From contig OY969891.1 of assembly GCA_963704355.1 (NCBI GenBank), positions 1,736,001 through 1,800,000 on the forward strand: a stretch of DNA of 64,000 bases. The letters are read 5' to 3'. The notes below the pieces were generated by a model. That model ran no database searches. It was not told the origin of the DNA and worked only from the letters and a program-made list of their open reading frames with translations. Every line of letters starts with the position of its first letter. Within the stretch, counting starts at the first letter, position 1. Below are positions 46,516 to 54,115 of the stretch, one piece after another. This DNA comes from Bog-473 sp963704355 (GTDB taxonomy: Bacteria > Actinomycetota > Acidimicrobiia > Acidimicrobiales > RAAP-2). The translations under genes were made by a program, and so were the position numbers.

Positions 46516-46932
46516 ATGACCATGAACGACTTCAACGCGGGGATCATCGAGGAGTTCCGCGCCAACCACGGGAAGGTGGGGCACGGCTTCGAGGGCTCGC
46601 CGGTGGTGCTCTTGACCACGAGCGGGGCGAAGAGCGGACGGAAGCTGGTGCACCCCCTGGTGCCGCTGCTCGACGGTGACCGGATGTACGTGGTCGCCTC
46701 GAAGGGCGGGGCGCCGACGAACCCGGACTGGTATTACAACCTGTTGGCGCATCCAGAGGTAGAGGTCGAGTACGGGGACGAGCGCTTTGCGGCTTCGGCG
46801 GTCGTCGTCGAGGGCCCTGAGCGAGACCGCCTGTTCGCGGCGCAAGTGGCGCTCCAGCCCGGGTTCGGCGAGTACGTGAAGTCGGCGGCGCCTCGGGTGA
46901 TCCCGGTCGTGGAACTACGCCGGAAGGTCTGA
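46516..46932 (+). CDS. deazaflavin (F420)-dependent nitroreductase family protein
   Basis: This 138-residue split-barrel protein belongs to the Ddn/FDOR-A group: 'GRKLVHPLVPLLDGDRMYVVASKGGAPTNP', cited here by position (about 41-70), is the F420-binding stretch, followed by 'WYYNLLAHPEVEVEYG'. These enzymes use F420H2 to reduce quinones or other electron acceptors. cofC at 51065 shows that the organism makes F420. Confidence 0.9.
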   Translation: MTMNDFNAGIIEEFRANHGKVGHGFEGSPVVLLTTSGAKSGRKLVHPLVPLLDGDRMYVVASKGGAPTNPDWYYNLLAHPEVEVEYGDERFAASAVVVEGPERDRLFAAQVALQPGFGEYVKSAAPRVIPVVELRRKV

Positions 46933-47018
46933 ATACTCGCCTCGACCGACGGGCGCCGTGATCGACCAGCGTCGCCCGCGACCGTTCACTCTCGTCGAAG
47001 TCGGGCGAGAGGAGCGGG

Positions 47019-48548
47019 ATGCTCGGTATCCACCGGGTCGGTCGCGACCGAGCCGATTACTACCTGGCCGACCTCGGACGTGAGCTCCCGCTGACGAGCA
47101 CGCCCGATCGGCCGGGTCGCTGGGTCGGCACCGCCAGCGGCGCGCTCGGCCTGATCGGGCCCGTCGACCCGGCGGGGTTCCGCTCAATGCTCGAGGGACG
47201 GCATCCGACGACCGGCCGGCCGATGCCGTCGGCCCGGGTGACAGGGACGGCGACGGGGACGGGGACGGGGACGGCGACCGGGACGGGGACGGGGACGGGA
47301 ACGGGGACGGGGACGGTCTGCGGCTTCGACCTCACGTTCAGCGCGCCCAAGTCGGCCAGCGTGGTGTTCGCCCTCGGCGGTGAGGACGTGGCCCGACGGG
47401 TGGTGAAGGCGCATCTCGAGGCCGTCGACGGGGCGTTGCGGTACCTGGAGGTGCACGCGCTGAGCGCGACTCGGCGCCGCGGGACCGAACGCGACGTGGT
47501 GCCGACCAGCGGAGCCATCGGCGCCAGCTTCACCCACGGCGTGAACCGCAACCTCGATCCGCATCTGCACAGCCACGTCGTCGTGGCGAACCTCGTGCAC
47601 GGGGCCGACGGGCGATGGAGCGCCTGCGACTGGCGGGGCCTGGCCGCTCACCGGCCGGCGGCGTCGGCCGTCTACGAGGCACATCTGCGTGCCGGTCTCA
47701 CCACGGCACTCGGGGTGCACTGGCATCCTGAACCGGGATCCTCCTCGTCCCTGTCCTTCGCGGCCACCGCCCACCCGCCGGAGATCGCCGGCGTGGCGCC
47801 GGCACTCCTGGGGGAGTTCTCCTCGCGCACGGCGGAGATCCGCGAGCGGGTCCACAGCCTCGGCGTCCGGACGGCGCGCGGCCGGCACGTTGCGTGGGCG
47901 GCCACCCGGGCCGCGAAGGCGAGCACCCCGTACGAAGCGTTGGTGGTGGAGTGGGGACGGCGGGCCGCGGCACTCGGGGAACCGCTCGACCACGGTCTCG
48001 GTCACAGTCACAATCACAGTCATGGTCTCGGGCGCGACCCGCCCAGGAGCGTGCCGGGGAAGGTGCCGAGGCTGGACGAACACCGCTTCGCCGGCATCCT
48101 CTCGGTGACGCCGCACGGCGGCGCCCATCGGCGGGACGTGGTCGCCGCGTTCGGCAGCGCGGCGACGGACGGAGTGCCGGCCGGCGCACTGGCGGATCTC
48201 GTGGGGTGCTGGGTCCCGAAGGGCGTAGGCGCGGTGGGGGTGGCCGAGCCGTTGCACGGGCGGGCCGACGTCATACCGGCCAATCACCTGCTGCGCGCGC
48301 TCGGTCCCCGCCCGGTCGACGTTGCCGCTCACGAGGTCTGGCTGGGCGCGGCCAAGGCGGTCGACGCCTATCGGGCACGTTGGGGCTTGGAGCGTTCGGA
48401 GGAGCCGCTCGGGCCGGAACCGCGCCTGGCGTCGCTGCCCGCAGCGAGGCTGGCCGACCACGTGCGCACCAGCCGGCATCTCGACGCCGCGCTGGCCCGG
48501 CTCGGACAGCGCGCTCCCGTGGGGGTCGAACTCGATCTGGGACTCTGA
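47019..48548 (+). CDS. MobF/TrwC-like relaxase domain protein
   Basis: This 509-residue protein matches the TrwC relaxase domain, which nicks oriT in conjugation. It has an N-terminal tyrosine pair (Y14, Y15), 'DLTFSAPKSASVVFAL' (102-117) and the three-histidine motif 'HGVNRNLDPHLHSHVV' (171-186). The helicase domain normally fused behind it is absent. Residues 75-97 are a Thr/Gly/Ala repeat from reiterated GGGACG, between the tyrosine and the histidine motifs. A good ribosome site (GAGAGGAG) precedes the ATG. It converges on a coupling-protein gene and may be a conjugative remnant. Confidence 0.83.
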   Translation: MLGIHRVGRDRADYYLADLGRELPLTSTPDRPGRWVGTASGALGLIGPVDPAGFRSMLEGRHPTTGRPMPSARVTGTATGTGTGTATGTGTGTGTGTGTVCGFDLTFSAPKSASVVFALGGEDVARRVVKAHLEAVDGALRYLEVHALSATRRRGTERDVVPTSGAIGASFTHGVNRNLDPHLHSHVVVANLVHGADGRWSACDWRGLAAHRPAASAVYEAHLRAGLTTALGVHWHPEPGSSSSLSFAATAHPPEIAGVAPALLGEFSSRTAEIRERVHSLGVRTARGRHVAWAATRAAKASTPYEALVVEWGRRAAALGEPLDHGLGHSHNHSHGLGRDPPRSVPGKVPRLDEHRFAGILSVTPHGGAHRRDVVAAFGSAATDGVPAGALADLVGCWVPKGVGAVGVAEPLHGRADVIPANHLLRALGPRPVDVAAHEVWLGAAKAVDAYRARWGLERSEEPLGPEPRLASLPAARLADHVRTSRHLDAALARLGQRAPVGVELDLGL

Positions 48549-48566
48549 CGTCGAGACGACCGCTGT

Positions 48567-49943
48567 TCAACGACCGAGCCCGAGGGACTCGCGGCGGGCC
48601 AGCTCGGGCACCGTGGTCATGAGCTCGCGCCACGGGGCTCGCTCGTGGGCCGGCGTCAGCGCGACGTCGTACAGGTCTTTGTCGGGCCCGAGTACGAGCG
48701 CGCGGCCCGGCGCGCCACGCGCGACGGCATCGACCGGAAGCCGAGCCTGGTTGTGCGAGCCCACGGAGGTCGACGGGCGGATGCGGCCCCAGCGGTCGAC
48801 GGAGCGGCTCACCGTCGTCGAGACAACCTCTTGGTCACCAGCGAGCGCGCTCAGGTCGCGCAACGTCGACGTGTCGGCGATGCCCCGCAGGACGACGGTC
48901 GTGCCGAAGAGGGAGAGGAAGCCGTCCGCCGCCGGGCCCCAGCGGCCCCTGGCCTGGGACAGGTCCTGGAGGCAGGCCAGGACGAGCAGGCCCTGCCCGC
49001 CCCCTTCGCTCACCATGGCGGGGAGGTCGGGGACCGGGGCGATGTTCGCCACCTCGTCCAGGGCGAGCAGGGTGGGCGCCCCACCGCGGCCGTCACGCGC
49101 CCGTGCGTAGGTGGCATCGCGGACATCGCCGATCATGGCGACCACGAGAGGAGCGAACTGGTGCTGCCGCCGCCCGGTCGAACAGATGTAGAGCGTGTGT
49201 GGTCCCTCGCAGAACGCATCGAGATGGAGCGGTGGCATCCCCGTCGAGACCAGCGCGGCCTCAGTGCGATACGCGCCCAGCACGCCAGAGGCGGTTGACC
49301 AGATCCCCGATTGCTCCCTGGGGTCGGTCGTCACGATCCCCGCCAGCAGATCGGCCGCCGGGGCGCCGTCGGATGTGCGGGCGGAGAGGATTTCGAGCGG
49401 CGGAGCGCCGTCGTGGCGGTCGATCCACCGCAGGACGTCCCGCATCGAGAGTTCTTCCAGCGCGGCGGCGTGGAGGAGCGTCGAGAGCAGCGCGCCGGCA
49501 CGCTCGGTCCAGTGGTGCTCGCCTGCCCGCGCCCCGCTCAGGCGGCTGGCTCCCACCATGGCGTCCGCGGTGACGACGGCCGCGTCCCACGACGCCGCCG
49601 TGTTGAGCGGCGACCACCCGACGCGCTCGACCCCGGGCGGACACTCCACCTCGCCGCTCGGATCGTAGAGAAACGCCCACCCGTCGCCGCTGCGCGACGT
49701 CGCTGTGGCTTGCATGACATCGGGCTTGGTGGAGGTCGAGACCACCGGGCCGTCTGACAGCAAAATATTGGGGATGACCAGGGAAGATGTCTTCCCGGAC
49801 CGGGGCGGACCGAGCACGAGCGTCGATCGCTGCGCGCCCGCCCACATCCACCCTTGTGTTCCCTCACCAACATAGATGCTGTGACGCGCAAAACGGTGGA
49901 CCTCACGCAGCGCGGCGCGTGAAGTCACGGTCAGATCAGGCAC
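48567..49943 (-). CDS. VirD4/TraD-like type IV coupling ATPase
   Basis: This 458-residue ATPase has Walker A (GPPRSGKTS, 45-53), Walker B (TLLALDEVANI, 291-301) and a TraG/TraM-recognition-like region, as in T4SS coupling proteins that bring relaxosome DNA to the secretion channel. No N-terminal transmembrane helices precede the ATPase, so it would be cytosolic or need a membrane partner. It converges with the relaxase gene across 18 bases. No other tra gene is present. Confidence 0.83.
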   Translation of the reverse strand: MPDLTVTSRAALREVHRFARHSIYVGEGTQGWMWAGAQRSTLVLGPPRSGKTSSLVIPNILLSDGPVVSTSTKPDVMQATATSRSGDGWAFLYDPSGEVECPPGVERVGWSPLNTAASWDAAVVTADAMVGASRLSGARAGEHHWTERAGALLSTLLHAAALEELSMRDVLRWIDRHDGAPPLEILSARTSDGAPAADLLAGIVTTDPREQSGIWSTASGVLGAYRTEAALVSTGMPPLHLDAFCEGPHTLYICSTGRRQHQFAPLVVAMIGDVRDATYARARDGRGGAPTLLALDEVANIAPVPDLPAMVSEGGGQGLLVLACLQDLSQARGRWGPAADGFLSLFGTTVVLRGIADTSTLRDLSALAGDQEVVSTTVSRSVDRWGRIRPSTSVGSHNQARLPVDAVARGAPGRALVLGPDKDLYDVALTPAHERAPWRELMTTVPELARRESLGLGR

Positions 49944-50496
49944 ATCGACATGCGTATGAGCACTGCGTACGACGCTGTCGATGCTTGCGTTGGGGAACAG
50001 ACAAATCCACGGGACATATCGCTGAAAGCAGCAACGAGAACGTGTGACAGACCACGCGCGAGTGCTGCATGAGACTCATTTGCATGTCATGAACGGTCTG
50101 AATCGAATGATGTTCACGAACCCAAAATGAGCATCGAAACAAAGAATGCTTGACCTGAGCATGTTGACAACAGAAGAATGTGTGTACCCGAAGTGTGAGG
50201 GAGGGTTGATATGTGCTGCGACACAACGTTGTGTGGCACGCAAAGCGAAGGATGTCGGTTCGCTTTTTGCGCGCCGGACATCGCGTCGCAGTGCGTCGAC
50301 ACGACGTCGCAGCTCGGGGAATCCGCACGGCGTGGCGTGATGTGGGGTCGTCGATGACGTCGCCGCAGAAGCGCTTTCCGGGTGGAAAAGCAGCAAAGAA
50401 ACCGGTGCGGCAGTGCGCACGGCGTGGGCAAGTCGACCTCGACGTGGCGCAGGCTTCACCTCTATTCAGTGACCATGCTCCTAGGGAGGTGCACCT
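49944..50496. other. lower-GC non-coding region
   Basis: These 553 bases are visibly less GC-rich than the rest and contain no convincing gene; short frames on both strands lack family features. They hold a perfect 14-bp palindrome (50221-50234), two TTGAC-type hexamers (50150-50155 and 50164-50169) without a clear -10 partner, and many ATG/CAT half-palindromes at 50065-50115. The region may contain promoters for the flanking genes or an oriT-like site. Confidence 0.5.
50221..50234. promoter_or_regulatory. perfect 14-bp palindrome
   Basis: ACACAACGTTGTGT is fully symmetric and lies 263 bp before the H1-like gene, in the low-GC spacer. It could be a regulator site. Confidence 0.5.
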
Positions 50497-50955
50497 GTGG
50501 CAGTAGCCGCGAAGAGAAGGGGTCCGGCCAGAAAAGCGGCCAAAAAGCGGGCCCCCGCAAAGAAGGCAGTCAAGCGCGCCCCGGCCAAAAAGGCCGTTCG
50601 GCGGGCTCCGGCACGGAAGGCCGTCAAGCGGGCTTCGGCCAAGAAGGCCGCGAAGCGGTCGACCAAGAAGGCTGCCAAGCGGGCCCCAGCGAAGAAGGCT
50701 GCGAAGCGGACCACCAAGCGGCGTTCGACGGCGAAGCGCGCTCCAGCCAAGAAGGCTGCGAAGAAGCGCGCTCCGGCCAAGAAGGCTGCGAAGCGGACCA
50801 CGAAGCGGGCCACGAAGCGGGCCACGAAGCGGGCCACGAAGCGGGCTCCGGCTAAGCGCACCACGAAGCGGGCTCCGGCCAAGCGTCGTGCCGCCGCCAA
50901 GCGCGCTCCGGCCAAGAAGCGGCCTCGTGCCCGCAAGGCGGCGCGTCGGCGCTAA
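50497..50955 (+). CDS. histone-H1-like Lys/Ala/Arg-rich protein
   Basis: This 152-residue protein consists almost wholly of Lys, Arg, Ala, Pro and Thr in degenerate repeats such as KRAPAKKAA and KRATKRATK, like the basic tail of mycobacterial HupB or histone H1. No HU fold precedes it. It should bind DNA or RNA nonspecifically and compact the chromosome. GTG 50497 has a good ribosome site (GGGAGGTG). In Mycobacterium hupB lies close to the cofC and gpsA homologues, as this gene does here. A large hairpin follows. Confidence 0.85.
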   Translation: MAVAAKRRGPARKAAKKRAPAKKAVKRAPAKKAVRRAPARKAVKRASAKKAAKRSTKKAAKRAPAKKAAKRTTKRRSTAKRAPAKKAAKKRAPAKKAAKRTTKRATKRATKRATKRAPAKRTTKRAPAKRRAAAKRAPAKKRPRARKAARRR

Positions 50956-50970
50956 GGGCTGCGTTCCAGT

Positions 50971-51017
50971 CGGAACACGTGAGACCGGGGGCCTGCAGGC
51001 CCCCGGCTCCGTGTCCG
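50971..51017 (+). terminator. long hairpin after the H1-like gene
   Basis: A 9-bp GC stem (CCGGGGGCC with its complement, 50985-51006) is extended by outer pairing of CGGAACACG (50971-50979) with CGTGTCCG (51010-51017). It begins 16 bases past the stop codon. No strong U-tract follows. Confidence 0.7.
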
Positions 51018-51064
51018 GCTCATTACGACAAACATCAACGCGGTATCAACCACGGGCTCGGCGC

Positions 51065-51688
51065 TCATTGCGTCGTGGTCAGCTCCTCGACGTCGGCGGG
51101 CCAGTCGACGTCGTAGGCGAGATCGGGATCTCGCAGGATCCGCACCGATAAGCCGAGTCGGCTCGCCTGGGCGCGGTGGGCGCGGAACGAACCCGGGCCG
51201 TAGATGAACGGGAAGGCGGCGTCAGCGGGGAGGCGCAGCACGTTGGTGCCGTCGTCCTTGCGGTCGGGCACGAGGGTGACGCCGTCGAAGTAGGGCAACG
51301 TTCCCAGCCCGTGCGCCCGGGGCAGGTCGCCGTGGGCGATCGTCACCCAGCGGGTCCCCCCCGCGGCCAGGCGCGCCACCCCGGCACCGACGGCACCGTT
51401 GAGCCCTTGCCCCGGCTCCCACAGAACGGTCGCACCGAGACCGGCCGCCCACTGCGCAACTTCCTCGTCATCGCACACGACGGCAACCGGCAAGGGTGTG
51501 CAGGCCGCCACCACGTGCGTGGCCATGCTGCGCACCAGCTGAATCCGATCCGGCTCGGCGAGAGCCACGCCGAGCCGTCGCTTGGCCTGGTGGAAGGCCT
51601 TCACCGGGATGAGCACGACGTCAGGACCTAGTGCGGTGGCCGCAGGCGCCACGGCAAGGCCCGATCTCGGCGGGGTCGCCCTCGACAC
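51065..51688 (-). CDS. cofC: 2-phospho-L-lactate (or phosphoenolpyruvate) guanylyltransferase CofC/FbiD
   Basis: CofC makes the guanylylated precursor in F420 synthesis. The protein (about 207 residues) has 'VVLIPVKAFHQAKRRL' at the N-terminus, 'VTIAHGDLPRA' with the metal-binding aspartate, and 'LVPDRKDDGTNVLRLP' (the guanylyltransferase motif). The GTG at 51688 is chosen because a TACACT hexamer (51695-51700, minus strand) lies 6 bp upstream; the adjacent GTG 51691 is equally possible. It diverges from gpsA. Confidence 0.9.
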   Translation of the reverse strand: MSRATPPRSGLAVAPAATALGPDVVLIPVKAFHQAKRRLGVALAEPDRIQLVRSMATHVVAACTPLPVAVVCDDEEVAQWAAGLGATVLWEPGQGLNGAVGAGVARLAAGGTRWVTIAHGDLPRAHGLGTLPYFDGVTLVPDRKDDGTNVLRLPADAAFPFIYGPGSFRAHRAQASRLGLSVRILRDPDLAYDVDWPADVEELTTTQ

Positions 51689-51737
51689 CACGACAGTGTA
51701 GGGGTGGGTGGGCGCAGAGGTCGTGGCGAGGCCGCCG

Positions 51738-51743
51738 TAGTCT
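51738..51743 (+). promoter_or_regulatory. -10 element for gpsA
   Basis: TAGTCT lies 6 bp before ATG 51750, leaving no room for a ribosome site. Confidence 0.5.
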
Positions 51744-51749
51744 CTGGGC

Positions 51750-52772
51750 ATGAGTGAGCGGGTGGCAGTGATCGGTGCCGGTTCGTGGGGCACCGCCGTG
51801 GCATGCCTGATCGGTGCGACGCACCCGGCGTCGTTGTGGGTGCGATCCGGCGAACTTGCCGCCTCCATGCACCAGACACGCGAGAACGGCACCTACCTGC
51901 CCGGCATCGCGCTCCCCGAGGGCCTGCACATCACGTCGTCGTTGGGCGAGGCGCTCGAGGGTGCGGGGATCGTGTTCATGGCGGTGCCCTCCCACGGCTT
52001 CCGTGCCGTGCTCTCGGACATGGCGCCCTTGGCCGACCGCGTGGAAGCGGTCGTGAGCCTGGCGAAGGGCATCGAAATGGGTTCGAGCCTCCGCATGTCC
52101 CAGGTTGTGGCCGAGGTACTCCCCGGCGTGGCGGCGGGCGTCCTCACGGGTCCGAACCTCGCCCGCGAGGTGGCCCTGGGTCATCCAGCTGCGTGCGTCG
52201 TTGCGTTGTCCGACGAAGAGCTGGCCCGCCGGGTGCAGCTGTTGGTGCATACGCGCACGTTCCGCGCCTACACGGGCACAGACGTGGTCGGCTGCGAGAT
52301 CGCGGGGGCCACCAAGAACGTGATGGCAATCGCAGCCGGCATGAGCGACGGCCTGGGTCTGGGCGAGAACACCCGCGCTGTGCTGATCACCCGGGGCCTG
52401 GCCGAGCTCGGCCGGCTGGGTGTGACTCTCGGCGGGAAGGTGCTGACCTTCGGGGGCCTCGCAGGCGTGGGCGACCTGGTCGCGACGTGTGCGAGCCCGA
52501 AGAGCCGGAACCGCACGGTCGGGTTCGCCCTCGGGGAGGGGAACTCCCTCGACGAGATCATCAGTGGCATGCACATGGTGGCCGAGGGTGTCAAGAGTGC
52601 GGGACCCTTGGTCGGCCTGGCCCGCGCTCACGGTGTCGAGATGCCGATCGCCGAACAGGTCGAGTCCATCGTCGAGGGACGGTGCTCGCCGTCCGAAGCG
52701 CTCCTCGCCCTGATGGGACGTCCCTCTCGGCCCGAGTGGGACGAGACGTTGCTGCGGGGCCTGCCCACATGA
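51750..52772 (+). CDS. gpsA: glycerol-3-phosphate dehydrogenase [NAD(P)+]
   Basis: GpsA makes sn-glycerol-3-phosphate for phospholipid synthesis. The 340-residue protein has the nucleotide motif 'VIGAGSWGTAVA' (7-18), 'SLAKGIEMGSS', 'TGPNLAREVALGHPAA' and the C-terminal 'GATKNVMAIAAGMSDGLGLG' with the catalytic lysine. Its stop overlaps the start of the adenylate cyclase gene (ATGA), so both are made together. Confidence 0.96.
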   Translation: MSERVAVIGAGSWGTAVACLIGATHPASLWVRSGELAASMHQTRENGTYLPGIALPEGLHITSSLGEALEGAGIVFMAVPSHGFRAVLSDMAPLADRVEAVVSLAKGIEMGSSLRMSQVVAEVLPGVAAGVLTGPNLAREVALGHPAACVVALSDEELARRVQLLVHTRTFRAYTGTDVVGCEIAGATKNVMAIAAGMSDGLGLGENTRAVLITRGLAELGRLGVTLGGKVLTFGGLAGVGDLVATCASPKSRNRTVGFALGEGNSLDEIISGMHMVAEGVKSAGPLVGLARAHGVEMPIAEQVESIVEGRCSPSEALLALMGRPSRPEWDETLLRGLPT

Positions 52773-54115
52773 GCGGCCTGTTCCACAGTTACGACCAGCT
52801 CCCACGGGATCCCGACGACGAGCGACGCGCCGCGGCGCTGGCCCACGTCCGCGAGATCATGCTCATGCACGGCGCCACGCCCGAGGAGATCGACCAGGCC
52901 GTGGCCGACGGTGTGATCGACCTCTTCGTGGCGGACCGCATGCTGGTGCCTTCGCGCCGGCGCTACACCCGGGTAGAGGTGTCGGAGCTGACTGGGGTGC
53001 CGATCGACAAGCTCGAGCGCTTCTGGCGATCGTTGGGGTTTCCGGGCGTGGACGAGGACGACCGGGTGTTCACGGATCTCGACCTGGAGGCGGTCCGCAT
53101 CTTCCAGGGCATGCAGGCGCTCGGTGCGGCGGACATCGACACCGCGGTGCAGATGTCGCGCGTCATCGGCTCGTCCATGGCGCGCATCGCCGAGGCGGAG
53201 CTGGGGCTCGGGAACATGGTCGGTCCGGAGGTGGATCCGGTCATGTCCGCCGAGGCGTTCGCCGGCGTGGCCGACGTCACGATCCCCGCCATGGCCAAGT
53301 TGCTCGAGTTCGTGTGGCGCCGCCAGGTGGCGGCGGGGATCCAGCGCAGCATGATGCTGCGGAGTCACGGGCTCGCTCCTGGGCAGAGCCCCAATCTCGC
53401 CGTCGGATTCGCCGACATGGTCGGCTTCACGCTGCTCAGCCAGCACCTGAGCGACGAAGAGCTGGCCGCGGTGGTGCGGCGTTTCGAGGAGCTCTCCCAC
53501 GACATCGTCACCTCCGCGCGTGGCCGGGTGGTCAAGATGATCGGTGACGAGGTCATGTTCGTGGTCGACAACGTGGCGAACGGGGCGCGCATCGGCCTTG
53601 ACCTGGCGGACGCCTACGCCGACGACGACCTGCTCTCCGACGTGCGGGTTGGCCTCGCCTGCGGGCCGGTGCTGCTGCGGGACGGCGACTACTTCGGCCC
53701 GACGGTCAACCTCGCCCACCGGATCGTCAACATCGGGAACCCCGGCACGGTCCTCATGTCGGACGAGTTCCACACGGCGCTGAGAGAGGAGGCGCCGGAC
53801 GAGTTCACAGGGAAGCCGTTGCGACCTCGCCTGCTCAAGGATCTCGGTCGGGTCCAGCTGTGGTGGTGTGGCCGCGTCGGACAGGAAGCGGACGGCACCG
53901 GGGCGGCCGCCGACCGGCGGCGCAACGTGCGCTGGGAGCGCCTCAGTGAGGTGTTGCGCGACCTGGAGGAGCTCCGTGGCGTCGGGGAGCGACTGCTGAC
54001 GGCGAACCGTTCCGGGGCCGCAGACGACACCGACGACTCAGGCGGCGCCGTGGACACCGCAGGCGACGGGTCAGTCGCCGTGCAGTCGGGCGGTGGCGAT
54101 GCCGAAGGGGCGTAG
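52769..54115 (+). CDS. class III adenylate cyclase with N-terminal regulatory domain
   Basis: This 448-residue protein has an N-terminal helical regulatory domain (about 18-190, including a winged-helix-like segment at 66-115), like the pH-sensing domain of mycobacterial Rv1264, and a C-terminal class III cyclase domain. Catalytic residues look complete: metal aspartates D216 and D260, substrate lysine K256 ('KMIGDEV'), and transition-state N314/R318 ('NLAHR'). It should make cAMP. The 3' end overlaps the convergent mannosidase gene by 45 bases. Confidence 0.88.
   Translation: MSGLFHSYDQLPRDPDDERRAAALAHVREIMLMHGATPEEIDQAVADGVIDLFVADRMLVPSRRRYTRVEVSELTGVPIDKLERFWRSLGFPGVDEDDRVFTDLDLEAVRIFQGMQALGAADIDTAVQMSRVIGSSMARIAEAELGLGNMVGPEVDPVMSAEAFAGVADVTIPAMAKLLEFVWRRQVAAGIQRSMMLRSHGLAPGQSPNLAVGFADMVGFTLLSQHLSDEELAAVVRRFEELSHDIVTSARGRVVKMIGDEVMFVVDNVANGARIGLDLADAYADDDLLSDVRVGLACGPVLLRDGDYFGPTVNLAHRIVNIGNPGTVLMSDEFHTALREEAPDEFTGKPLRPRLLKDLGRVQLWWCGRVGQEADGTGAAADRRRNVRWERLSEVLRDLEELRGVGERLLTANRSGAADDTDDSGGAVDTAGDGSVAVQSGGGDAEGA

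Noticed and set aside
50076..50506. Small genes in the low-GC spacer (both strands)
   Set aside because: The frames lack ribosome sites, family features and plausible composition; they overlap each other on opposite strands.
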